Shown here: positions 15,374-23,999 of the stretch, one piece after another
Layout: every line of letters starts with the position of its first letter
Numbering within the stretch: position 1 is the stretch's first letter
Source of the DNA: JBOGWP01 sp050693875
Lineage (GTDB): Bacteria > Actinomycetota > CADDZG01 > JAHWKV01 > JBOGWP01
NCBI GenBank assembly: GCA_050693875.1
Contig: JBOGWP010000036.1
Coordinates: forward strand, 1 to 31,040
Length of the DNA: 31,040 nt
Direction of reading: 5' to 3'
Position numbers and translations under genes: made by a program
Notes under the pieces: generated by a model
What the model was told of the DNA's origin: nothing
What the model saw: only the letters and a program-made list of their open reading frames with translations
Database searches by the model: none

Positions 15374-16590
15374 CCAACCGAGCCCGCGAGACGAAGGCGC
15401 TCGCCGACGCCTACGTGATGCCGACCTACCGCCGGTACCCGGTCGAGCTCGTGCGGGGCGAGGGGGTCTGGCTCGAGGACGCGGGCGGGCGGCGATACCT
15501 CGACTTCGTCGCCGGGGTGGCGGTCAATGCGCTGGGCCACGGGCACCCCGCAGTGTCGGAGGCGGTCGCCCGCCAGATCGGGCTCCTCGTCCACACCTCA
15601 AACCTCTACTACACGCGGCCGATGGCCGAGCTTGCCGAGCGGCTCTGCGCTCTGCTGGGATGGGAGGACGGGAGGGTGTTCTTCGCCAATTCGGGGGCGG
15701 AGGCCAATGAATGCGCGATCAAGCTGGTGCGCCGGTGGTCGCGCGACCGCTTCTCGCCCGACCGCATCGAGACCATCGCCGCCTACGGCTCGTTTCACGG
15801 CCGGACGCTCGAGACGCTCGCCGCGACCGGCCAGCCGGCGAAGTGGGAGCCGTTCGAGCCGCTTCCCCCCGGCTTCGCGCACGTCCCCTACGACGATGCC
15901 CCGGCGCTGGAGGCGGCGGTGAACGAGCGCACCGCATCCGTCCTCCTCGAGCCGGTGCTCGGGGAAGGGGGCGTCGTCGTGCCGTCGCCCGGATACTTCC
16001 CGGCCGTTCGGGCGATCTGCGACGCCCGCCGCCTGGCCTTCGTCGCCGACGAGGTGCAGACCGGCCTGGGACGCACCGGCGAGTGGTTCGCCTTCCAGCC
16101 GACGGGCTCGGTGCCCGACGTCGTGACGCTTGCCAAGGCGCTCGGAGGTGGGTTGCCGATCGGCGCCTGCGTGGCTCGCGGCGAGCTCGCCGGGGCGTTT
16201 CATCCCGGCGACCATGCGAGCACGATGGGGGGCGGCCCGGTCGTGTGTGCCGCCGCGCTCGCGGTGCTCGACGTCATCGAAAATGCAGGGCTGGTGGAGC
16301 GTGCACGGGCGACGGGACGGAGGTTGCGGGCCGGGCTCGAGGAGCTGGCCGCCCGTCACGAGCTGTGCGTTGGCGTGCGGGGCGCCGGCCTCCTGCTCGC
16401 GCTCGGGCTGAACCGCGAGGTGGCGCGCGACGTTGTGCTGCGCGCGCTCGAGAGAGGGCTGCTCGTGAACGACGTGACCCCCTCCACCCTGCGCCTGTCG
16501 CCGCCGCTCATCGTCTCGGACGGCGACTGCCAGCGGGCGGTCGAGATCCTCGACGAGGCCCTCTCCGAGGCCGAGGGGGTCGCGGCGTGA
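15370..16590 (+). CDS. argD: Acetylornithine aminotransferase
   Basis: ArgD (406 residues) is a PLP-dependent class III aminotransferase converting N-acetylglutamate semialdehyde to N-acetylornithine with glutamate as amino donor. Visible features are the N-terminal YPVELVRGEGVWLEDAGGRR, the cofactor-phosphate loop FFANSGAEANECAIKL, SFHGRTLETLAATGQ, the PLP-ring aspartate D227 in FVADEVQTGLGRTG, and the Schiff-base lysine K256 in VTLAKALGGGLPIGA. Family members may also act as succinyldiaminopimelate aminotransferase, but operon context supports arginine synthesis. The start is GTG 15370, within the argB stop overlap. Confidence 0.97.
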   Translation: MTNRARETKALADAYVMPTYRRYPVELVRGEGVWLEDAGGRRYLDFVAGVAVNALGHGHPAVSEAVARQIGLLVHTSNLYYTRPMAELAERLCALLGWEDGRVFFANSGAEANECAIKLVRRWSRDRFSPDRIETIAAYGSFHGRTLETLAATGQPAKWEPFEPLPPGFAHVPYDDAPALEAAVNERTASVLLEPVLGEGGVVVPSPGYFPAVRAICDARRLAFVADEVQTGLGRTGEWFAFQPTGSVPDVVTLAKALGGGLPIGACVARGELAGAFHPGDHASTMGGGPVVCAAALAVLDVIENAGLVERARATGRRLRAGLEELAARHELCVGVRGAGLLLALGLNREVARDVVLRALERGLLVNDVTPSTLRLSPPLIVSDGDCQRAVEILDEALSEAEGVAA

Positions 16591-17528
16591 CCCTTCGGCA
16601 TCTTCTGTCCTCCGCCGACCTGTCGGTCGCAGAGCAGGCGAGTCTCGTCGACCGGGCACGAGAGCTGAAGGCCTCCCGGGGCGTACATCCTCGGCCGCTC
16701 GAAGGGCGCTCGGTCGGGGTGCTGTTCGAGAAGCCGTCGACGCGGACGCGCGTCTCCTTCGAGGTCGCCCTGGTTGAGCTCGGGGCCCACCCGGTCGCCC
16801 TCCGGGGGAACGAGCTCCAGTTGGGGCGCGGCGAGACCGTCGAGGACACCGCTCGGGTCTTCTCGCGGTACCTGCACGGCCTCGTCGTCCGGACCTTCGG
16901 CCAGGACCGGCTGGCCGCGCTCGCTTCAGCCTCGTCGGTCCCGGTGGTCAACGCGCTGACCGACCTCGAGCACCCCTGCCAGGCGCTCGCCGACATCCTG
17001 ACCATCGCCGAGCGCTTCGACGACCTCGCCCGCGTCGATGTCGCCTACCTTGGGGACGGGAACAACGTCTGCCACTCGTTGCTTCTGGCCGGAGCCCTCG
17101 CCGGGCTGCACTCGATCACGGTCGCCTCGCCGCCGGGATACGAGCCGGAGGAGGCCATCGTCGAGAGGGCCGCGGCGATCGGCGGCGAGACCGGCACTCG
17201 CATTCGGGTCACCGAGGCTCCCGGCGACGCCTCGGCCTCGGCCCATGTCCTCTATACCGACGTGTGGGCGAGCATGGGGCAGGAGGCAGAGCGCCAGGCA
17301 CGGCTCGAGGCCTTCCAGGGCTACCAGGTGTCGTCGGCCCGGCTGGCCGACGCGGACCCGAGCGCAATCGTCCTGCACTGCCTTCCCGCCCATCGCGGCG
17401 AGGAGATCGCGACCGAGGTGATCGACGGCCCCTCCTCGGCCGTCTGGGATCAGGCGGAAAACCGCCTGCATGCCCAGAAGGCGCTGCTGGAGTGGCTGCT
17501 GGGGGCCCAACCGGGAGACAAACCGTGA
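16587..17528 (+). CDS. argF: Ornithine carbamoyltransferase
   Basis: ArgF (313 residues) makes citrulline from ornithine and carbamoyl phosphate. The carbamoyl-phosphate site is FEKPSTRTRVSFE (STRTR, 51-55) with HPCQALAD (H129-Q132). The ornithine side is DVWASMGQE (the SMG loop, 225-231) and HCLPAHRGEE (264-273). Length is normal. The SMG loop and HCLP motif separate it from aspartate and N-acetylornithine carbamoyltransferases. The start is GTG 16587, overlapping argD by 4 nt; its stop overlaps argR by 4 nt. Confidence 0.97.
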   Translation: MTLRHLLSSADLSVAEQASLVDRARELKASRGVHPRPLEGRSVGVLFEKPSTRTRVSFEVALVELGAHPVALRGNELQLGRGETVEDTARVFSRYLHGLVVRTFGQDRLAALASASSVPVVNALTDLEHPCQALADILTIAERFDDLARVDVAYLGDGNNVCHSLLLAGALAGLHSITVASPPGYEPEEAIVERAAAIGGETGTRIRVTEAPGDASASAHVLYTDVWASMGQEAERQARLEAFQGYQVSSARLADADPSAIVLHCLPAHRGEEIATEVIDGPSSAVWDQAENRLHAQKALLEWLLGAQPGDKP

Positions 17529-18019
17529 AGGCGCAGCGGCAGCGGCGGATCGCTCGGCTGATCCGCCAGGAGCCCGTGACGAGCCAGAACCAGCTCGTGA
17601 AGCTGCTGCGGGCGGGGGGCCTGCGGGCGACCCAGGCGACCGTCTCGCGCGACCTCGACGAGCTCGGCGCCGTGAAGGTGCGGCGCGATGGGAAGGTCGC
17701 CTACGCCCTACCGGCGGAGACCGCGCAAGCGCCCCTCGGCGACGCCCTGCGCCGCATGCTCGCCGAATCGGTGCTGGGGCTCGAGTCGAGCGGGAACCTG
17801 CTCGTGATCCGGACCCCGCCGGGCCACGCCTCGATGGTGGCCGTGGTCATCGACCGCTCCGGTCTCGAGGGAGTCGCGGGGACGGTCGCAGGCGACGATA
17901 CGATCCTGGTGGTGTGTCGGCAGGGCGTGCTCGCCCGGCGGGTCGAGCGGCGGATGCGCGCGCTGGCCGACATGCTCCCGCCCCCCGAACGAATCGAAGA
18001 GAGCGAGGTGGAGTCGTGA
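17525..18019 (+). CDS. argR: Arginine repressor
   Basis: ArgR (164 residues) is the arginine-responsive regulator of the pathway. The N-terminal winged helix-turn-helix (about 1-70) includes RIARLIRQEPVTSQNQLVKL and the recognition helix TQATVSRDLDELGAVKV. The C-terminal hexamerisation/arginine-binding domain holds the family motif GTVAGDDTILVV (119-130) with the arginine-contacting aspartates D124/D125. Lying inside the operon whose promoter carries candidate ARG boxes, it should autoregulate arg expression. Position between argF and argG is the actinobacterial arrangement. The start is GTG 17525 with 4-nt overlaps on both sides. Confidence 0.97.
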   Translation: MKAQRQRRIARLIRQEPVTSQNQLVKLLRAGGLRATQATVSRDLDELGAVKVRRDGKVAYALPAETAQAPLGDALRRMLAESVLGLESSGNLLVIRTPPGHASMVAVVIDRSGLEGVAGTVAGDDTILVVCRQGVLARRVERRMRALADMLPPPERIEESEVES

Positions 18020-19221
18020 CGGCGGAGCGCGTGGTGCTGGCCTACTCGGGTGGGCTCGATACGACCGTGGCCGTGCGGTGGCTGGCCGAGACCCGAGGGT
18101 GCGAGGTCGTAGCCGTGGCGGTCGACGTGGGCCAGGGGAGCGACCTCGAGGCGATCCGCGAGCGGGCGCTCAAGTCCGGAGCAGTGGACGCGGTGGTCGT
18201 CGAGGCAGCAGACGAGATGGCGGCGGACTTCATCGTGCCGGCCCTGCAGGCCAATGCGCTTTACCAGGGAAAGTACCCGCTCGTCTCGGCCCTCTCGCGC
18301 CCGCTCATCAGCCGGCACCTCGTCCGGGTCGCGCACGAGACCGCCGCGACGGCGATTGCCCACGGCTGCACCGGCAAGGGCAACGACCAGGTCCGATTCG
18401 AGGTCTCGCTCGGCGCGCTGTCGCCCGAGATCACCGTGCTTGCCCCGGTACGGGAATGGGGGATGAGCCGCGAGCAGTCGGTGGCGTACGGGCTCGAGCG
18501 CGGCCTCCCGGTCCCGACGGGAGCGGACTCCCCGTACTCGGTGGACGAGAACCTATGGGGGCGCGCGATCGAGTGCGGCGCCCTGGAGGATCCGATGATC
18601 GAGCCGCCGGCGGAGGTGTGGCAGCGGACGAAGGATCCGACCGCGGCGCCCCGCGAGGCGGCCTATCTCGACGTCGCGTTCGAGGGCGGAGTTCCGGTTG
18701 CGCTCGACGGGGAAAAGCTTCCGCTGCCCGATCTGATCCGGCGGGTCGACCAGGCGGCCGGCGCGTTCGGGTTCGGCCGGGTGGACATGGTCGAGGACCG
18801 CGTGATCGGCATCAAGTCCCGCGAGATCTACGAGGCCCCCGGCGCGCTCGCGCTGATCCGGGCTCACACCGACCTCGAGGAGCTCACGCTCGATCGGGAG
18901 GTGTTGCGGATGAAGCGCCTCCTCGAACATGGCTACGCCGACCTGGTATACGAAGGGTGCTGGTTCTCACCGCTCCGTGAGGCGCTCGACGCCTTCAACG
19001 CCTCGACCCAGGCCCACGTCTCCGGGTCGGTTCGCCTCCGTCTCGAGCCCGGCAACGTCCGCCCGGTCGGCCGATCGTCGACCGGGTCGCTCTACGACCT
19101 CTCTCTCGCGACCTACGAGACCGGCGACACCTTCGACCAGCACGCGGCCGAGGGCTTCGTCAAGCTCTGGGGGCTTCCGCTCCGAACGTGGGGCCGCGTG
19201 TCGCGCGGGGGCGGTGCGTGA
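18016..19221 (+). CDS. argG: Argininosuccinate synthase
   Basis: ArgG (401 residues) condenses citrulline and aspartate with ATP to argininosuccinate. The ATP-pyrophosphatase P-loop is AYSGGLDTTVAV (SGGLDT, 11-16). Further conserved stretches are KYPLVSALSRPLISRHLVR, HGCTGKGNDQVRFE, the citrulline-binding YSVDENLWGRAIE and the C-terminal STGSLYDLSLATYETGDTFD. Length is that of the short bacterial type 1 form. Start GTG 18016 overlaps the argR stop, and the stop overlaps argH. All functional positions I could check are intact. Confidence 0.97.
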   Translation: MTAERVVLAYSGGLDTTVAVRWLAETRGCEVVAVAVDVGQGSDLEAIRERALKSGAVDAVVVEAADEMAADFIVPALQANALYQGKYPLVSALSRPLISRHLVRVAHETAATAIAHGCTGKGNDQVRFEVSLGALSPEITVLAPVREWGMSREQSVAYGLERGLPVPTGADSPYSVDENLWGRAIECGALEDPMIEPPAEVWQRTKDPTAAPREAAYLDVAFEGGVPVALDGEKLPLPDLIRRVDQAAGAFGFGRVDMVEDRVIGIKSREIYEAPGALALIRAHTDLEELTLDREVLRMKRLLEHGYADLVYEGCWFSPLREALDAFNASTQAHVSGSVRLRLEPGNVRPVGRSSTGSLYDLSLATYETGDTFDQHAAEGFVKLWGLPLRTWGRVSRGGGA

Positions 19222-20651
19222 CCGACCAGGGTCCGCCGGGCGAGCGTCCGTTGTGGGGAGGGCGCTTCGGCCGGGGCCCCGCCGACGCACTGCTCGCCTT
19301 CTCTGTCTCGCTGCGGTACGACCGCCGGCTCTGGCCGCAGGAGCTTCAGGTGACCGCGGCACACGCCCGGGCGCTCGAGCGGGCCGGCCTGCTCGACGGC
19401 GTGGAGCGCGCCTCGATCGAGGAGGCCCTCGAGGAGGCGCGGAAGCTGTTCGAGGAGGAGGCATTCCCGTTCGACTCGGCCGACGAGGACATCCACTCGG
19501 CGGTCGAGCGATTCCTCATCGCGAGGCTCGGCGAAACCGGGCGCAAGATCCATGCCGGCCGGTCCCGCAACGACCTGGTCGCCACGGATCTCCGGCTGTG
19601 GGTGAAGGAGGCCGCCCGCCAGATCGCCCGCGGGGTCCACGAACTCGAGGAAGCCCTCTACCGGCAGGCTCGCGAGCATCAGGAGGTGCTCGCGCCGGGG
19701 TACACGCATCTGCAGCGAGCGCAACCCGTGCTGCTCCCACACCTGCTGCTCGCCCACGCCTTCGCGTTGTCCCGGGACTTCGAGCGGATCATCGCGGTCT
19801 ACCGGCGCGCCGACGTCTCGGCACTGGGAGCCGCCGCGTTTGCGGGGACGACCCTGCCGCTCGACGCACCCGCCACCGCCCGGGACCTAGGGTTCGCACG
19901 GACCTTCGACAACGCCGCCGACGCCGTCTCCGACCGGGACTTCGTCCTCGAGCTCCTCGCCGCCGGGGCGATTCTCGGGGTGCACCTCTCTCGCCTCGCG
20001 GAGGAGATCGTGCTGTGGACGTCGCAGGAGTTCGGATTCGCCACGCTCGACGATGCCTGGGCGACGGGCTCGAGCATCATGCCGCAAAAGAGGAATGCGG
20101 ACGTCGCCGAGCTGACCCGCGCCAAGGCGGCTCGGCTAACCGCCAACCTCGTTCACCTCCTCGGAGTCATGAAGGGCCTGCCGCTCACCTACAACCGCGA
20201 CCTCCAGGAAGACAAGGAGCCGGCCTTCGACACGGCCGACACGCTCGTCAATGCACTGACGGCCCTGCGGGGGGCGCTCCTGACCATGCGATTCCATCCC
20301 GACCGACTCGAGGCCGCGGCGGGGGGTGGCTTCACGACCGCGACGGATGTGGCGGAGGCCCTGGTGCTGAAGGGCATGCCGTTCCGGGAGGCGCACGAGG
20401 TGGTGGGGCGGCTGGTCGGAGCGGCGGCGGCGGCAGGCAAGGATCTCGCGGCGCTGGGGGCCGAAGAGCTCGCGGTGGTCGACGCCAGGGTGTCCACCGA
20501 GCTCGTGGCCTCAGCCGACGTTCGGCGCTCCGTTGGAGCACGGCGGTCGCACGGCGGCACGGCTCCCAGCCGCATCGCCGAGCAGCTGGCGCGGATCGAG
20601 GCCGTGATGGACGACCAGGAGCGCTGGCTCTCGGGCTTTGGCGCCTACTGA
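19218..20651 (+). CDS. argH: Argininosuccinate lyase
   Basis: ArgH (477 residues) cleaves argininosuccinate to arginine and fumarate, the last step. Family features are LWGGRFGRGPADALLAFS, ADEDIHSAVERFL, KIHAGRSRNDLVATDLRL, the GYTHLQRAQP loop with catalytic H164, and the superfamily signature GSSIMPQKRNAD (from residue 284) holding the catalytic serine loop. The signature is slightly unusual: KRNAD instead of the common KKNPD. The start is GTG 19218, overlapping argG by 4 nt; a frame extension upstream to 19188 would run inside argG and is not favoured. It is the last gene of the operon and is followed by a hairpin at 20660-20676 and the large inverted repeat. Confidence 0.97.
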   Translation: MTDQGPPGERPLWGGRFGRGPADALLAFSVSLRYDRRLWPQELQVTAAHARALERAGLLDGVERASIEEALEEARKLFEEEAFPFDSADEDIHSAVERFLIARLGETGRKIHAGRSRNDLVATDLRLWVKEAARQIARGVHELEEALYRQAREHQEVLAPGYTHLQRAQPVLLPHLLLAHAFALSRDFERIIAVYRRADVSALGAAAFAGTTLPLDAPATARDLGFARTFDNAADAVSDRDFVLELLAAGAILGVHLSRLAEEIVLWTSQEFGFATLDDAWATGSSIMPQKRNADVAELTRAKAARLTANLVHLLGVMKGLPLTYNRDLQEDKEPAFDTADTLVNALTALRGALLTMRFHPDRLEAAAGGGFTTATDVAEALVLKGMPFREAHEVVGRLVGAAAAAGKDLAALGAEELAVVDARVSTELVASADVRRSVGARRSHGGTAPSRIAEQLARIEAVMDDQERWLSGFGAY

Positions 20652-20659
20652 ATCGCAGA

Positions 20660-20676
20660 CCGGGACTCGCTCCCGG
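20660..20676 (+). terminator. Possible weak terminator hairpin after argH
   Basis: The hairpin is CCGGGA - CTCGC - TCCCGG, a perfect 6-bp GC-rich stem 9 nt after the argH stop. It has no T-run, so it is not a classical intrinsic terminator. Actinobacterial operons often end with such U-less hairpins. Confidence 0.35.
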
Positions 20677-20741
20677 ACGAAGGTCCAGGCGTTCGCCCGA
20701 GCGAGCGGTTCCTTCCGCAGAAGCCGCCCCTCGAGGAAAGG

Positions 20742-20841
20742 ATGAGGTGTCCCCGGGGAGGCGCATTTCCTCGCGGTGCTCACCACGAGCCAGTGCGCCT
20801 CCCCGCGCCCGAGGGCGCACGAAGGGACACCTCGCCCTCAT
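20742..20841. repeat. 100-nt nested inverted repeat, unknown element
   Basis: The left arm is a continuous 22-nt block (20744-20765). Its first 10 nt, GAGGTGTCCC, pair perfectly with 20824-20833, and its next 12 nt, CGGGGAGGCGCA, pair perfectly with 20794-20805. ATGAG/CTCAT closes the outside. Between the two right arms sits a small hairpin (GCGCC-CGAG-GGCGC, 20805-20818). The apical part CTCGCGGTG/CACCACGAG (20770-20789) forms another stem with one mismatch. An alternative pairing, GAGGGCG (20811-20817) with CGCCCTC (20833-20839), would compete. The element lies between the convergent argH and pentapeptide genes. It could be a bidirectional terminator, a small RNA or a mobile-element relic. 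Confidence 0.7.
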
Positions 20842-20909
20842 GATCCGGCTGCGGTCGCGCCTCGTCAACAGCTCGCCGGGAACCCCTTGACCTTGCTTGT
20901 GTCCTGTCC

Positions 20910-22082
20910 CTAGGATTGCGGCGCCTCGGGTGGTGTCGCTCCGTCGTCCTGGGCAACCGGGCCGGGGGGGTTGCCGTTGCCCGGGGCAATGCTTTCCCGG
21001 GCCGGCGACTCCTTCACGGTTGCTCGCCGGGAGAGCTCCTCCAGTCTTGCCCGCAGCTCCGGGTCGAGCTTCGTGGTCTCGCGCCAGTTCGTCCACATCA
21101 GCTCCCGTGTTGCCGCCTCGTCGAGAGAGGCTCCCCGCAAATCGGCATCGCTGACGACGGCCCCTTTGAACGTCGCCCCGCGGAGATCGGCGCCCCGGAA
21201 ATCGGCGCCCTGGAGCTTCGCCTGGTTGAACTGCGCCCCGCGGAGGTCCGCCTCGCCCAGCCGGGCGGCGACGAGATTGCTCCCGTGGAAAAGGGCGTTG
21301 GAGCAGTGCGCGCCCTTGAGCCTTGCCTCGTTGAGGCTTGCTCGGGACAGCCTGGCCTCCTCGAGGTCCACCTCGCGCCCCTGGACCCTCCTCAGGACGG
21401 TGTCCTCGCCGGATAGGTTGGCGTGGCGCAGAGAGGCGAAGGCAAGATCGGCCTCGCTCAAGTCGAGGCCGGAGAGGTCGACACGGTCGAGCTTGATCCG
21501 GGCGAGGTCCAGTTGCAGCCGCCGGTCCTCCGGACGGATCGCCGGCACGTGGAGGCGGGCCGCCCGTTCGAGGACGCGGACGAGCAGCCGGCGAACGGGC
21601 TCGCCTCGTTCCACCTTCAGGGCGGCCAGCGTGAGGAGGAACAGGGGCTCGTGGAACCGCACGTAGTCTCGCTCGGGCTTGAGGAAGGTGAGCAGGGTCA
21701 CCGCCGCACTGGCCTGCACCGCCTCTCGCTCCGCGCCGAGGTTGGTGACGGCTGCGACGAAGCTCTCCTCCAGCCGCCGGAGGCTCTCGGTGTCCCGCTG
21801 GGCGCGCTCCTTGGCGCGCTCGTCGATGTATTTGAGCCCGGTGAAGACCAGCCCGCCCGCGCCGACCAGGGCGGTGACGACGGCGGCGTACTGAGGCAGG
21901 AGGCGGCTCGGACTCCCCTCGCGACGGAGCTTGAGGATCTCCTCCCGCAGCTTCTCCTCCTCGAGCCGTGCCTTCGTGTCCGACGGCGGGGGCGTCTGCC
22001 CTGCCGCCATGCACGCGATGGCGATGACGAGGAGGAGCGGGCCCGCCAGAAGGACACCCACACGACCGACCCGGCGGAACAT
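20910..22082 (-). CDS. Membrane-anchored pentapeptide-repeat protein
   Basis: The 390-residue protein has an N-terminal hydrophobic segment (about 8-27, VLLAGPLLLVIAIACMAAG), which could be an uncleaved anchor, a signal peptide or a loose lipobox ending at C24. A charged, probably coiled helix follows (37-58), then a second membrane segment (about 65-84, YAAVVTALVGAGGLVFTGL). A helical region (85-185) contains RRLEESFVAAVTNLGAERE. From about 190 to 322 run pentapeptide repeats of the A(D/N)LxG type (LSGLDLSEADLAFASL, LRGAQFNQAKLQGADF, LRGATFKGAVVSDADL), which form a right-handed quadrilateral beta-helix. The C-terminus is proline-rich and disordered. Related architectures occur in many bacteria without known function; a protein-interaction scaffold is the safest guess. 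It is monocistronic. Confidence 0.9.
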   Translation of the reverse strand: MFRRVGRVGVLLAGPLLLVIAIACMAAGQTPPPSDTKARLEEEKLREEILKLRREGSPSRLLPQYAAVVTALVGAGGLVFTGLKYIDERAKERAQRDTESLRRLEESFVAAVTNLGAEREAVQASAAVTLLTFLKPERDYVRFHEPLFLLTLAALKVERGEPVRRLLVRVLERAARLHVPAIRPEDRRLQLDLARIKLDRVDLSGLDLSEADLAFASLRHANLSGEDTVLRRVQGREVDLEEARLSRASLNEARLKGAHCSNALFHGSNLVAARLGEADLRGAQFNQAKLQGADFRGADLRGATFKGAVVSDADLRGASLDEAATRELMWTNWRETTKLDPELRARLEELSRRATVKESPARESIAPGNGNPPGPVAQDDGATPPEAPQS

Positions 22083-22088
22083 GAAGAC

Positions 22089-22102
22089 AGACTAATAAGT
22101 CT
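22089..22102. promoter_or_regulatory. Perfect 14-bp palindrome upstream of the pentapeptide gene
   Basis: The sequence is AGACT-AATA-AGTCT, 7 nt before the minus-strand start codon. The minus strand carries TATTAG within it at about -10 distance for a leaderless start. It could be an operator or part of the promoter; no matching regulator is known. Confidence 0.3.
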
Positions 22103-22229
22103 CCCGTCCCACCTGCGCCCTCCAGGCCTCGTGGTGTTGCGACACGGGATCGATAGAGCCGCGAACGTCCGGGGCGTGGCCCGTGCCACGCCGACACCCC
22201 GCCCTCTCCCCGCCGGTACCATCGCCGGT

Positions 22230-23999
22230 ATGCCCCGCTCCAACGCCGAGGTAGCCGCCGCCTTCCGCGAGCTCGCCGATCTCACCGAGATCGCCGGGGG
22301 AGACCGTTTTCGGGTTCTGGCTTATCGGCGTGTCGCCGATGCCGTCTCGGGGCTGGGGCGCGAGATCACAACGCTGAGCGACGCGGAGCTCGTGGCGCTG
22401 CGCGGCGTCGGAAAGGGAACGGCCCCCAAGATCCGGGAGCTGCTCGCGTCCGGGAGCATGGCGCAGCTCGAGCAGATGCGCGCCGCGGTCCCCGCCGGCG
22501 TCCACGAGCTCACCCGCCTCTCGGGCCTCGGTCCCAAGAAGGCGCTGGTCATCGTCAGGGAGCTGGGCGTCTCGACGCTCGACGAGCTGCGTGCGGCAAT
22601 CGACGCCCACCGGCTGCGCGACCTGCCCGGGCTCGGGGCCAAGACCGAGGAGAACCTGCTCGCCGCGCTGGCCGCCTACCGCCCGACCGAGGAGCGGATC
22701 CTGCTGTCGCAGGCCCTGCGTCTCGCCGAGGAGATGCTCGAGATCCTGCGCCACGGCCCAGCCATCGAGCGGTGCTCGTACGCCGGCAGCCTGCGGCGCA
22801 TGCGCGAGACGATCGGCGATCTCGACCTGCTGGCTGCGAGCGCCGAGCCGGCCGCGGCGATGGAAGCGTTCTCGAGACTGCCCCAGGTCGCCCGCGTGGC
22901 AGCGCGAGGCTCGACGAAGTCGAGCGTCGTCACCCACGACGGCGTGCAGGTGGACCTTCGGGTCGTCGCCCCGGACGAGTGGGGCGCCGCCCTCCAGTAC
23001 TTCACCGGCTCGAAGGAGCACAACGTCAAGGTTCGGGAGCACGCGGTGAAGCACGGGTTCAAGCTCTCGGAGTACGGGCTGTTCCGTGTCGGACGGAGGG
23101 GCGAGGCAGCGCCGAGCACCGATGCCGAACGGGTTGCCGCCGAGACGGAAGAGGAGGTGTACAGCGCACTCGGGATGCAGACCCCGCCGCCGACGCTCCG
23201 TGAGAACCGAGGCGAGGTCGAGCTGGCGCTGCGGGGCGAGCTGCCGGTGCTGGTCGAGGTCTCGGACCTGCGAGGGGATCTGCAGAGCCACTCCACCTAC
23301 TCCGACGGGCGCGTGCCCCTCGAGGAGATGGCGCGGGCCGCAGCGGAGCGGGGCTATGCGTACTTCGCCGTCACCGACCACGGTCGCAACCTGCGCCTGC
23401 CGGGGATGCGCTCGCTGTCGCTCGAGGACATCGACCGCCAGGCGGCGGAGGTGCGCCGGCTGAACGAGACGCTGGGCGGGGGCATGCACCTGCTCCACGG
23501 GGTCGAGCTGAACATCGGCCCCGACGGCGACCTCGACTATCCCGACGAGATCCTCTCCCGATTCGACGCCGTGGTGGCGAGCGTCCACCACAACATGAAG
23601 GACGACCGCGAGACGATGACGCGCCGCATCCTGCGGGCGATCGATAACCCGAACGTGAACATCATCGGCCACCCGACGGGTCGCCGGATCGGGCGGCGGC
23701 CCGCCTACGAGCTCGACCTCGAGGCGATCGCGCGGACCGCCGCCGCCCACGGCGTCGCGTTGGAGATCAACGCGAATCCGCAGCGCCTGGACCTGAAGGA
23801 CGACCACATCCTGCTGGCCAGGGAGGTCGGCTGCCCGCTCGTGATCTCGACGGACGCGCACTCGCCCCGCGAGCTCGGGCTGATGCGGTTCGGCGTGGCG
23901 ACGGCCCAGCGCGGATGGGTTACGAAGGAGGAGGTGATCAACACCTGGCCGCGCGAACGCCTGCTCCGCTTCCTCGCTCGGGGCCGCGCCCGGAGGTGA
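22230..23999 (+). CDS. polX: DNA polymerase X family protein with PHP nuclease domain
   Basis: The predicted 589 residues give the usual length for bacterial PolX, a gap-filling base-excision-repair polymerase with 3'-5' exonuclease and AP-endonuclease-type activity from its PHP domain. HhH motifs appear at LRGVGKGTAPKIRELL, LSGLGPKKALVIVREL and LPGLGAKTEENLLAAL. The polymerase palm shows YAGSLRRMRETIGDLDLL with D197/D199 and the third aspartate D242 in VQVDLRVV. The PHP domain (from about 347) has the metal ligands in LQSHSTYSDG (H354), VTDHG (D383, H384), HGVELNI, SVHHNM, GHPTGR and ISTDAHS. Both halves look catalytically complete. ATG 22230 is preceded by TACCAT at -10 distance, so a leaderless start is possible. 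Its stop overlaps the glycosylase start by 4 nt. Confidence 0.95.
   Translation: MPRSNAEVAAAFRELADLTEIAGGDRFRVLAYRRVADAVSGLGREITTLSDAELVALRGVGKGTAPKIRELLASGSMAQLEQMRAAVPAGVHELTRLSGLGPKKALVIVRELGVSTLDELRAAIDAHRLRDLPGLGAKTEENLLAALAAYRPTEERILLSQALRLAEEMLEILRHGPAIERCSYAGSLRRMRETIGDLDLLAASAEPAAAMEAFSRLPQVARVAARGSTKSSVVTHDGVQVDLRVVAPDEWGAALQYFTGSKEHNVKVREHAVKHGFKLSEYGLFRVGRRGEAAPSTDAERVAAETEEEVYSALGMQTPPPTLRENRGEVELALRGELPVLVEVSDLRGDLQSHSTYSDGRVPLEEMARAAAERGYAYFAVTDHGRNLRLPGMRSLSLEDIDRQAAEVRRLNETLGGGMHLLHGVELNIGPDGDLDYPDEILSRFDAVVASVHHNMKDDRETMTRRILRAIDNPNVNIIGHPTGRRIGRRPAYELDLEAIARTAAAHGVALEINANPQRLDLKDDHILLAREVGCPLVISTDAHSPRELGLMRFGVATAQRGWVTKEEVINTWPRERLLRFLARGRARR

Noticed and set aside
20511..20786. 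Minus-strand small protein crossing the end of argH and the inverted repeat
   Set aside because: It mostly mirrors argH, and the rest is explained by the palindromic structure.
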